A stretch of DNA of 64,000 nucleotides from NCBI GenBank assembly GCA_045542735.1, contig JAZQLQ010000019.1, positions 1-64,000 of the forward strand. The letters are read 5' to 3'. Positions within the stretch are counted from its first letter, which is position 1. Each line of letters opens with the position of its first letter. A program made the position numbers and the translations under genes. Source of the stretch: UBA2882 sp045542735. Lineage in GTDB: Bacteria > Bacillota > Clostridia > Lachnospirales > Lachnospiraceae. Positions 1-9,000 of the stretch are shown here, one piece after another. A model generated the notes under the pieces. The model saw nothing but the letters and a program-made list of their open reading frames with translations, had not been told where the DNA came from and ran no database searches.

Positions 1-155
1 CACGGCATCCACAAATAGGTTTCAAGCGCGGCACGTTCCCACTACATGACGAATCGTAGCGGACACTAACCTTCTCGCTTCGCGACAAGGAAGTGCCGAC
101 GTTCGTCAAAGTACCGCTTTTGAAATCCTATTTGTCGGATGCCTGTGGTTTAGAA
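1..155. repeat. ~155 bp structured repeat, copy 1 (left flank of the orphan rhs cassette)
   Basis: Nearly identical to 2464-2618; I see about four mismatches, including positions 4, 136 and 151. The element folds as one long imperfect hairpin. The outer arms (about 4-31 and 111-145) pair with single-base bulges. TGACGAA at 47-53 pairs with TTCGTCA at 102-108, and CGT 55-57 with ACG 99-101. CACT 64-67 pairs with AGTG 92-95, CCTT 70-73 with AAGG 87-90, and CGC 76-78 with GCG 82-84 around a 3-nt loop. It has no coding potential. It looks like a MITE- or REP-like element or a structured RNA. The copy begins at the window edge and may extend further left. Confidence 0.85.
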
Positions 156-201
156 ATGTTTGCCTACTATGTTTTCTCGGTATAGAAGTCACTGTAGCCA
201 A

Positions 202-1167
202 CTATATCTCTTTTTCTTCTTCAAAAAGTAATTTTCCATCTTGTGCGAACTCACATATACGCACCTTTACAGCTTTACTTTTTGATATTAACTCATTACT
301 TGAGTCATAGTAATATTTTATCATTTTTACTCCGCCATTTGGAAATACACCATTCGTAATTTCAATTGATGCGTCTGTCTCTTTGTTCTTTGGCGCATTC
401 TCCAGTGCATGTGCTACTTCATCCATTCCTACACTTTTACGAAAATCCCACTGGATTTTACGGTTTTTCTTTTCATCATATGCCCATATATCTTCATACA
501 ATGTTATTCGAATCACTTCATTTGCAAGTTCGATATTTTCATAGCAATTTTTGAAATTCTTTAATTTTTCTTTTGAAATGTAATCGTAGTACGGTTTACC
601 AAACCACATTTTGTGACATGAGCCAAACCAGATGCCTGTTCCTTTTGGAAAATGACTATGTCCAGCATTTGATTCGATATCTACAATTTTTTCTCTTAAT
701 CCAAACTTTCTATTAGTGGTCTTAATCCCTCTTAAACTCTTGCCGTACACTCTATAATTATTTAAATCTTTAGTATTTTGCCAAAAATCATCATCATATG
801 AAACTTTATATGCTACTAATCCTCTATACGTCATCTCCTCTTCCATTATTTTTTCCGGCACGCCACAGTTTTCTTTTTCGATTACAACACAAAAAATCAA
901 TACATTTGTATCCTTGTTACCAGATATTGAAAAAACATTCGTTCCACCTGATAAATAAATCGATATTGTATCATTGCTCAACTCATATTCCAGACTATCA
1001 ACCAATTTCTTTTTGTTATAGCTACAAAATTTGCCTTTGCTAGCGATTTTACTTTGCATTTCTACCGGTATAAAAATTTTCTCAACTTGTTCAAGCCACC
1101 TTATTACACCTTCACTATTCACATCTTGTAATAAATAATACATCATGTACTTAACTCTATAATCCAT
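202..1167 (-). CDS. Putative immunity protein of the orphan rhs cassette (321 aa, unknown family)
   Basis: I do not recognise the family. The protein is soluble, with no signal peptide or membrane segment, and is rich in aromatic residues; a Gly/His/Trp-rich stretch near residues 168-190 (GHSHFPKGTG, then a WFG repeated twice) stands out. The start is well supported: AAAGGAG lies 9 nt upstream of ATG, and that ribosome binding site is inside the last codons of the preceding toxin gene, whose stop is only 3 nt before this ATG. Tight coupling directly downstream of a toxin tip is the classic position of an immunity gene, so the role is inferred from context only. At 321 aa it is long for an immunity protein. 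It could instead be a second effector or an accessory protein. Confidence 0.6.
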   Translation of the reverse strand: MDYRVKYMMYYLLQDVNSEGVIRWLEQVEKIFIPVEMQSKIASKGKFCSYNKKKLVDSLEYELSNDTISIYLSGGTNVFSISGNKDTNVLIFCVVIEKENCGVPEKIMEEEMTYRGLVAYKVSYDDDFWQNTKDLNNYRVYGKSLRGIKTTNRKFGLREKIVDIESNAGHSHFPKGTGIWFGSCHKMWFGKPYYDYISKEKLKNFKNCYENIELANEVIRITLYEDIWAYDEKKNRKIQWDFRKSVGMDEVAHALENAPKNKETDASIEITNGVFPNGGVKMIKYYYDSSNELISKSKAVKVRICEFAQDGKLLFEEEKEI

Positions 1168-1170
1168 GAA

Positions 1171-2340
1171 TTAAAACTCCTTTATCATTACAGTAATATT
1201 TCTTTGTGTTGCATAATCTTCTATAGCCTTAATATTTAAGTCACCTTTTGTCCCTTGTGGAACCCGTATATCTAATATTTTATTTGCATCCTCTCCATCA
1301 ATAGTTATTTTTCTATTTAAGGCATCTATATAGTCCAAAACCTTTTTCGTTCCCTTTCCATTTTGATATGATGGCAATGTCGGATCAATAGTCTTTAAAC
1401 TCACAACATCCATTCCCCTTTGGAAATCCACCACCGGGAAATATCCATTATCCAATTGCCCACAATTAAACCAGTCAGCATATTCTGTATCTGCAAGTAT
1501 CTTTTCTGTGGCGACTCCCCTTGTTGTTGGATCTAATTTCCAGACATCACTGGCATTATCTAAAACAAACTCTTTGCCATTAATCGTAAATGTTATTTTC
1601 TTTTTAAATAATTTTTGGACTTTTTCTGTAATCCACTTACCAGCTTTTTGCAGTTTCTCACTCGTAGCCTTACCAAGTTTTTTCCCGGCTTCTACTATGT
1701 CATCCCAGTGTTTTTGCACTTGCTTGAACACATTGGGGCCGATGGCATCTGTTATCTTCATGGTAAGCTTTGCTCCCAGTCCGAAAATCGAACCAACAAT
1801 CGGGAACATACATATAACAGACAAGGCTGCCATTTCGTATTCGTCTTCTATCAGATACAGGAATGCATTCAATATATCTGCAGGGTCAAAGACAAGTCCA
1901 AGACCATCCAGCGCATTATGTGTTATATTGCTTACCTTTTTCTTGAAGCGGTTCCACTCCATCTCTTCCGGAGTTGGACACAGTCCAAAAGGGTCTGTCA
2001 AACTGACCGGGTTGCCTTGTACATAGCAGTAGCGGTTTAGACTTTGACTGTTGGTGATATCTCCGCTTACTACGTCTCGGTTGATAAAGCGTTTGATATC
2101 TTGGTCATAGTAACGGGCTCGCATGTAGTATAAGCCATTTCGGTCTATCTCTACTCCATATTGTCCGTTATAGAGATAATCAATGCCTATGGCATCCGCT
2201 AATTCTGCCAAACTGTATTCTGCTAATTGTTCCGATGTTTTCAGGCTGATGCCGTTATCGGTTTTGATATCACTTAATTCACCATAAGTATCGTACACAA
2301 AGCGGAATAATATTGCTCCACTTGCATCACTAACTGCCAT
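1171..2340 (-). CDS. Orphan Rhs core fragment with C-terminal nuclease-like toxin (silent rhs-CT cassette)
   Basis: Residues 1 to about 232 repeat the 3' end of the core of the giant rhs gene next door, including the YNGQYG, MRARYY and DPFGL signatures of the Rhs-associated core. The last ~150 residues are unrelated to the tip of the main gene. They carry an E (in RGVATEKIL), then PVVDF, then VSLKT followed by a TxxSYQN-like element. This spacing matches PD-(D/E)XK nuclease toxins of CDI/Rhs systems, so I infer a DNA or tRNA nuclease. The frame stays open upstream to about 2429 but contains no other ATG. The ATG is an internal codon of the parent gene, though a chance AGGA sits 6 nt before it. 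It is probably a reserve tip, unexpressed or weakly expressed. Confidence 0.75.
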   Translation of the reverse strand: MAVSDASGAILFRFVYDTYGELSDIKTDNGISLKTSEQLAEYSLAELADAIGIDYLYNGQYGVEIDRNGLYYMRARYYDQDIKRFINRDVVSGDITNSQSLNRYCYVQGNPVSLTDPFGLCPTPEEMEWNRFKKKVSNITHNALDGLGLVFDPADILNAFLYLIEDEYEMAALSVICMFPIVGSIFGLGAKLTMKITDAIGPNVFKQVQKHWDDIVEAGKKLGKATSEKLQKAGKWITEKVQKLFKKKITFTINGKEFVLDNASDVWKLDPTTRGVATEKILADTEYADWFNCGQLDNGYFPVVDFQRGMDVVSLKTIDPTLPSYQNGKGTKKVLDYIDALNRKITIDGEDANKILDIRVPQGTKGDLNIKAIEDYATQRNITVMIKEF

Positions 2341-2408
2341 GGTTGATCCTATGTGATTGTAGTGATAATAGTATTCTTGGTTATCATCCCTTCTTTCACT
2401 GATTAAAT
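1642..2408 (-). repeat. Duplicated rhs core 3' segment (orphan copy)
   Basis: This ~767 bp tract aligns with 3411-4178 inside the giant rhs gene at high identity, apart from a divergent patch at about 1725-1820 encoding the segment after MAALSV. Similarity stops sharply at 2408 on one side. On the other it stops at the toxin junction, just after the shared SEKLQKA peptide. It provides a long homology arm by which the orphan tip could be recombined onto the main gene. Confidence 0.85.
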
Positions 2409-2686
2409 CTGCGAATATATAAAATCATAAAAAAGATTGTGCATATCAAACACTTGTACAACTCACAGCATCCACAAATAGGTTTCAAGCGCGGCACGTT
2501 CCCACTACATGACGAATCGTAGCGGACACTAACCTTCTCGCTTCGCGACAAGGAAGTGCCGACGTTCGTCAAAGTACCGCTTTTGAAATCCTATTTGTTG
2601 GATGCCTGTGGTTTGGAAAGGTTTTGTATAAACATGACGCTTTCATATCCCGAAATTTCTATATCATATTTTTAGCGTAATCCGCT
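2341..2686. other. Non-coding gap between the active and orphan rhs modules
   Basis: This 346 bp stretch has no convincing gene. From 2341 to 2408 it continues the rhs core homology in frame but without a start codon. From 2409 to 2463 it is AT-rich and unique, and I see no near-consensus promoter for the orphan cassette. From 2464 to 2618 it holds the second copy of the structured repeat. From 2619 to 2686 it is AT-rich trailer after the first immunity gene, without a clear hairpin terminator. Confidence 0.7.
2464..2618. repeat. ~155 bp structured repeat, copy 2 (right flank of the orphan rhs cassette)
   Basis: Same orientation and near-identical sequence to positions 1-155. All paired segments of the long nested hairpin are conserved; the change at the copy-1 position-136 equivalent falls at a bulge. 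The ends read CACAGCATCC and GGATGCCTGTG, so the terminal inverted repeat includes the outermost bases. The element separates the first immunity gene from the orphan core fragment, so the pair exactly brackets one toxin-immunity unit. Confidence 0.85.
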
Positions 2687-3061
2687 CTATATTTTTATAA
2701 GTATTGGTTCATTTACCGCTAAAACCTCAATAATTGTATCAATCGAATCAAATATAATATAATCTTTAATAGCATCTAGTGGACGAGTTCCTGATACCTG
2801 TTTCGCAAAATATTTTATATACTCCGAATTTTGTACCAACAACACACTACTCTTTTGTAGTTCTTCATGTTTAAATCGTGTTGCTCGATCTATATACGCA
2901 TTTTCAATCGCACATCTAAATTCCCATACACAATCAAACACTAGCTTATATTTTACTTTATCCACAGAGGTAAAATGTACTTCATATTCTTGATTTCCTC
3001 CAGATACATTATCTATGCTTTCTATATCTACAATAATATCGCAATTTACTAATATTTCCAT
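2687..3061 (-). CDS. Putative immunity protein for the main Rhs toxin tip (124 aa)
   Basis: A small, acidic, soluble protein without a signal peptide. Its size and lack of export signal suit a cytoplasmic toxin antidote. The C-terminal half reads like known small immunity proteins, with an aromatic region followed by DAIKDYIIFDSIDTIIEVL and an EPI near the end, but I cannot name the family. AAGGAG lies 5 nt before the ATG, and the start is 14 nt after the stop of the giant rhs gene. The immunity role is inferred from this position and from the size. Two such adjacent but dissimilar genes, each following a different Rhs tip, strengthen the reading. Confidence 0.7.
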   Translation of the reverse strand: MEILVNCDIIVDIESIDNVSGGNQEYEVHFTSVDKVKYKLVFDCVWEFRCAIENAYIDRATRFKHEELQKSSVLLVQNSEYIKYFAKQVSGTRPLDAIKDYIIFDSIDTIIEVLAVNEPILIKI

Positions 3062-3075
3062 TTTTTCTCCTTAAA

Positions 3076-6000
3076 TTAATATCGTATTTTTATACTTTTT
3101 TTTGTAACTGGGTCATATATTTCTAGGGATGGCGTGCCACCTAATGTCGTAGATGGATGTATATTTATGGTTCTTCCATCTGGTAAATCACCTGCAATTA
3201 TTCCATTTGAATACGTCCTTATATTTGTCGGAGCCATAGCATCAAAATCTGCTTTTGCTGCTGCATTACCTTTTATGCTTGAAACATAATTGTCCACTTT
3301 TTTAGTTTTATTTGTCAATATTTTGTTTGATAACACATCTTCTAGGCTTTTTATTACATCTGGACCACTCTTTATCCCCAATTCAACCAGTTTGTCATCA
3401 ATCCACTTAATGGCTTTTTGCAGTTTCTCACTCGTAGCCTTACCAAGTTTCTTTCCAGCTTCTACTATGTCATCCCAGTGTTTTTGTACCTGCATAAATA
3501 CTTTCGGATCAATGTTATCTGTGATTTTCACGACAAGTCTCGCTGGTATTCCTAAAACAGATCCAAGGCCCGGAAACATACATACGACAGACAGGGCCGC
3601 CATCATATATTCGCCTTCTATCAGATACAGGAATGCATTCAATACATCTGCAGGGTCAAAGACAAGTCCAAGACCATCCAGCGCATTATGTGTTATATTG
3701 CTCACCTTTTTCTTGAAGCGGTTCCACTCCATCTCTTCCGGAGTCGGACACAGACCAAAGGGGTCCGTCAGGCTAACCGGGTTGCCTTGTACATAGCAGT
3801 AGCGGTTTAAACTTTGACTGTTGGTAATATCTCCGCTTACTACGTCTCGGTTGATAAAGCGTTTGATATCTTGATTGTAATAACGGGCTCTCATATAGTA
3901 TAAGCCGTTTTGATCCGTTTCTACACCGTATTGTCCGTTATAGAGATAATCAAGGCCTATGGCATCCGCTAATTCTGCCAAACTGTATTCTGCTAATTGT
4001 TCCGATGTTTTCAGGCTGATGCCGTTATCGGTTTTAATATCACTTAATTCACCATAGGTATCGTACACAAAGCGGAATAATATTGTTCCACTTGCATCAC
4101 TAACTGCCATGGTTGATCCTATGTGATTGTAGTGATAATAGTATTCTTGGTTATCATCCCTTCTTTCACTAATTAAACCGATTCCATAAGTATATGTTGT
4201 CTGCTCTAGTTCCTCTGTATAGAGGCCTAATGCATTTTTCTTATACTCAGTTTTTACTAAAGTCTGGGAATAGGTACTTTCCCTGTCGGTTGTATATTCG
4301 GTACGGATACCATTACTGATGACTGCGTTTCTGATGTTTTCGGCATCATATTCATATTGTGTGATGGTTCCGTCAGCTTCTTGCACCTTAACTAAGCGGT
4401 TGCGGCAATCATAAGTAAAGTCTGCCATGGCGCCATTTAAAGGGCCTCTGGTCATGTTGCCGACTTCGTCATATTCCACAGTCTGACCATTGTAAGTCAT
4501 CAAGCGGTTATCCGCATCATAGGTCATGGAAACAGCTACAGTGACAGTACCATCTGCGTTTTGGACTGCAGGGGTGATGCCATCATAAGGATTGTCATCT
4601 ATCAGCGCGTCAATACTTTCCTGCGCACTCTCGGCCACCCCGGTATCCATGCCCGTGATACTTGTGATATTACCGCTTCCATCATACTCATAAGTATACT
4701 CGTTAATGACTTCACCGGTTGCAGTCTCGTCACGAAGTACAGTCAATCTCCCCGCTTCGTTATAGGTTCTGTATTCCCTGCTACCGTCTCCGCGTACCGT
4801 TTCCGTTAGTCTGCCGTTTGGATCATAACTATAGTAAGTGACATTTCCCTTGGCATCCGTTACAGACTTGAGATTTCCACTCTTATCATAAGTATAACGT
4901 ACTTTCTCTCCGCCCGGATAGGTAATGCTGATACGGTTACCTAATTCATCATAGCCATAACCAATGGTATCTCCATTATAATCCGTTACGGTAGTGACAC
5001 GGTTTAATTCATCATATGTTCTTGTAATGGTTCCGTTTTTATCACTGACCGTTAGAATATTTCCATTTTTATCATAGCTGTATTTAATAGTGCCAAGATC
5101 ATCTTTCTGCAAAATGATACGACTGGCTGCATCATACTGATAGGTGGTCTTCTCTCCTGCATTATCAGTTTCTGTTTCCAGCAATCCCCGGGCATTATAG
5201 GTATAGGTCTCCTTGGCTCCGATGGCATTGACAATTTCCGTTACCCGATTCATAGAATCGTAGCTATATGCCGTTGTTCCTTCCATAGAATCCGTCATGG
5301 TTATGAGATTTCCACGGTTATCATAGGTCACATTAACGGTTCCTACTGCATTTGTTACCGACAGCAATTTACCGTCTGCATCATAACCATATGACATTTT
5401 CGTTTCTGCTTCTGTGTTCAGACATTCTATGATACTTGTTATATTTCCCATTGTATCATAACTATACGCCGTTGTGTTACCCAAAGCATCTGTTGTCTCT
5501 GTCAATAGACCTCTTTCATCATATTGGTTAGTTTCTACCACATTTCCTTTAGCATCAGTCAATGCTGTCAAATTACCTTGACTGTCATATACTGCTTTCA
5601 TGGTATTACCCATAGCGTCTGTTACAGCAGTCACACGATCTGCATGATCATAGCTATATCTTGTTGTATACTCACCCTCTGATGTCTCAATGGTTGTTTC
5701 TATCAGACGATTTACTGCATCATAAGTAAAGACAGTTGTTGTTCCTGCCGCATTAGTTGCCGATATACAGTTTCCATTACCATCATAGGTATAGGTCGTA
5801 ATGTTATCATTGGGATCTGTAACCTTTGTACATCTGCCATAAATATCATACTCATATGAAACAACATTACCTAATGGGTCCGTCTCTGAAACCTTATTAC
5901 CAGCCACATCATAAGTATAACTATAACATTTTCCTTCATTGTCTGTCTCACTGAGACAATTTCCGTTTTCATCATAAGTATAGGTTATCTTTGTTCCGTC

Positions 6001-9000
6001 TGCATATGTAATACTGCTGACTTGACCTTCTCCTGTGTAAGTATAAGAAATTGTACTTTCACCAGTTTTTTCTTGTATTACATTTCCTGCGGAATCCACG
6101 GCATATTCTGTAACAACACCTCCTGCTGTTGTCATTTTAATCGGGTTGGAGGCCGCATCATATCCCAAAATATCTTGCGTTCCATTCGGATATGTAATAC
6201 TTATGATGTTTCCTTCAGAATCATAAGCATAAGTCACTGTGCCATTTTCATTTGTTTCTGTTGTTACTCTTCCTGCCGCATCGTAAGTATAGGTCACTGT
6301 ACGAGTGATACCATCCGTTCCTTTTGTGACTGCTTCTATTTTTTGTCCTACTGCATCATAGGTATAAGTCGTAACTGTTCCGTCTGTGCCGGTTTCTGAC
6401 AACACTTTTCCTGCTGCATCATAGTTGACAGTAGCAGTTCTTCCCAATGCATCTGTTGTCGATGTGCGATTTCCATAGTTGTCATAACCAAAGTTCATCG
6501 TATTGCCGTTATAATCCGTCATAGCAACTAATCTACCGGACTCATAACTCATGGATATCACTCCCAGTCCATCATTGACTTGACGAATAACATTGCCTGA
6601 TTCATCATATGCATAGCGGGTAATGGTACCTTCCGGTGCAGTTGTACGGATTAAACGATTGTGAGCGTCATAGGTATATTGTGTTTGCGTATGATTTGCA
6701 TTCCAAACCGTAGTAACATTTCCATTTTCATCATAATCAACGGATACGGTAGCCCCATCCCGATCTGTTACTGCTATCTGATTTCCATTTTCATCATAAG
6801 CATAACTTTCTACTTTTCCGGTTGCATCTACTTTTGATATTAAATTTCCATTTTCATCATAAATATATTCTGTCGTTGCCCCGTTTTCATCGATTTCCTT
6901 TATTTTTTCTCCATTCTTATCCGTCACAATACAGATTGTGCCGCCACTGTAAGTCTGTACTGTTGTCTTCATGCCACCTTCGGGAGTGGACTCGTAACTA
7001 TAGCGGGCTGTACCGGAAATCCCGGCTTCTTTTTGTGTCAATACACGCCCCTCTTCCGTATAGGTGTTTTCCACATATCTGATTCCCAAAGCATTGATAG
7101 CATATGTCATTCTATGACAACCATCATAAGCGAATGTAGTTGTTTTTCCATCCGCTTCCGTAAAGCTTATCAGATTTTCTCCTTCATAATATAAATCATT
7201 GATACGCCCATGGTTATCCTTTATCTGCACAAGCATACCTGCTTCATTATATATCAAGTGCAATTGTTCGCCGGATGCACAATCTGTGATAGTTGTATTC
7301 CTTTCTTCATGGGATATTGTGACTTTCTCACCCGACTTTGTTTCGATTCCTGCTAATCTGCCTTCTATATCAAATCGATACACAGTCAAATCTTTACTTG
7401 TCACCTCGTATCCATTCTCTGTCTTTTGCAGGCTCCATCCTCGATAGGCATCAGATGCAGGATAAAATACATCATCGTAACAAGCATTGTTATCTATCCG
7501 TATTATTTTTTCATCTTCTATGGTTCCATATATTACCTGTTCACCCGCTTCTTTACTAACAAAAGTAATTGGTACATACGGACTTAAATAGAGATTCATA
7601 AATGCACCATGATCTTCCAGCCGTTGTTCATAATCATGACTCCATCCATAGCCACACTCACCAAGATAGGTTGCTGCCATGGAGTTATAATGCATGCCTA
7701 CTGACAAACTGGTTGCTCCATCTACAGAAAAACTTGAAATATCCTGTAAAAACGCACCATTTGTTAAATCTACAGGGTCTCCATAATAAGTTCCCGTCTC
7801 AGGGTCAATATATTGTAAGTATTTTACAATATGGCTGGCTATCGGTTTTATGGTTACCTCTACTCCCAAGTTTTCGCCTTCCAACTCTGTAATAAGACCC
7901 TCAATCATCCGATAACAGCAATCTTCATCACCATCTACAATCGTACAGTAGGTACCATAAATACTTTCTCCTGCCGGTAATACCTCACAAGATAATTTAT
8001 CACCGTTAGCCAAAACCGGGACTGCTTTATCTGCAGGATCTGTAATGTGATAATCAGTTCCTTCGTATCGTTCATACTCTACAATTTCACCAGTCTCATA
8101 ATCCTTTACAATCATCTCGGTAATGGGTACAGGTTGCTCAAATACCCCCATAGTCGTGTCTATCTTATATAATGTCCTTGGAGATTCATTTGCAATCTCA
8201 AAATGGATATAATACTTTTCTCCCGGATAATATACATCTTGTGGATATACATAGATATGTAGTCCCTTACCTGCCGGAACATCACATTCCATCATTGCTT
8301 CAAATTGTGCATCAATATCCGCTTCAAAAGGCAATAAAATACCATGGAAAGACGCAGAAAGAGTATACGTTCCACTTTCATCTCCCTTAACAATCCAAGA
8401 TGTTTCTGCTTTTTCTTGTCCGTCTATATCCTCCATAAATGTGGTATGTGTTTGACCCGAATTTGTACGAGCCAAGCTCATACCTTGTGGTAAATTTAAA
8501 GTTGCAGATGCATTTGTAATGGTATAGCCGCTGTTTGCATTATTAATAATACCCAGTTTTACCTCATACATATCTTTTAACCAACTAACCGTCTGGGTTG
8601 TCTCTAAATATGTAATTGTCGGATTAATCTCTTCTTCCTCTTCAGACTCTTTGGGTACATTTACTAACGATATTTGCAAAGTAGTATTCTTATGTGTATA
8701 AGTTCCCAGACCTTTTCCCGTATCTATGCTATTTTTCTTGCTTTGTGTTGCTGTATTTTCTGTTTTCTCCACCATAGATGGTAAGGGACATTCTGCAAAC
8801 CAAAGTTCTGTTTTAAAAGTAAATGTATGATAGTTTTCCGGCGCAGAAAGGTCTACACCCAATTCAATCATTTCTTCCAATTCCAAACGTCTGACTGTCA
8901 GATTTCCTGTAACAACTTCTCCAACTGCCAGAGTCACACTTTTTTCCAGAGTTTCATATTTATTGACACGGACAACACCTTCCGTAGGCATATATCCTTC

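Noticed and set aside
1..155. Pseudoknot pairing of CGGCAC (29-34) with GTGCCG (93-98) in the structured repeat
   Set aside because: The downstream segment pairs better with the nearer CGG-CACT block at 60-67, giving one fully nested hairpin. The other pairing is at most an alternative.
1171..2430. Frameshifted or interrupted full-length second rhs gene
   Set aside because: Similarity to the main gene ends cleanly at 2408 with no remnant of earlier YD repeats upstream, so it is a 3' cassette and not a broken full gene.
4180..7440. Recurring short repeats that could be taken for a CRISPR array
   Set aside because: The repeats are degenerate, in frame, with no constant spacer length, and translate as YD repeats of the Rhs protein.
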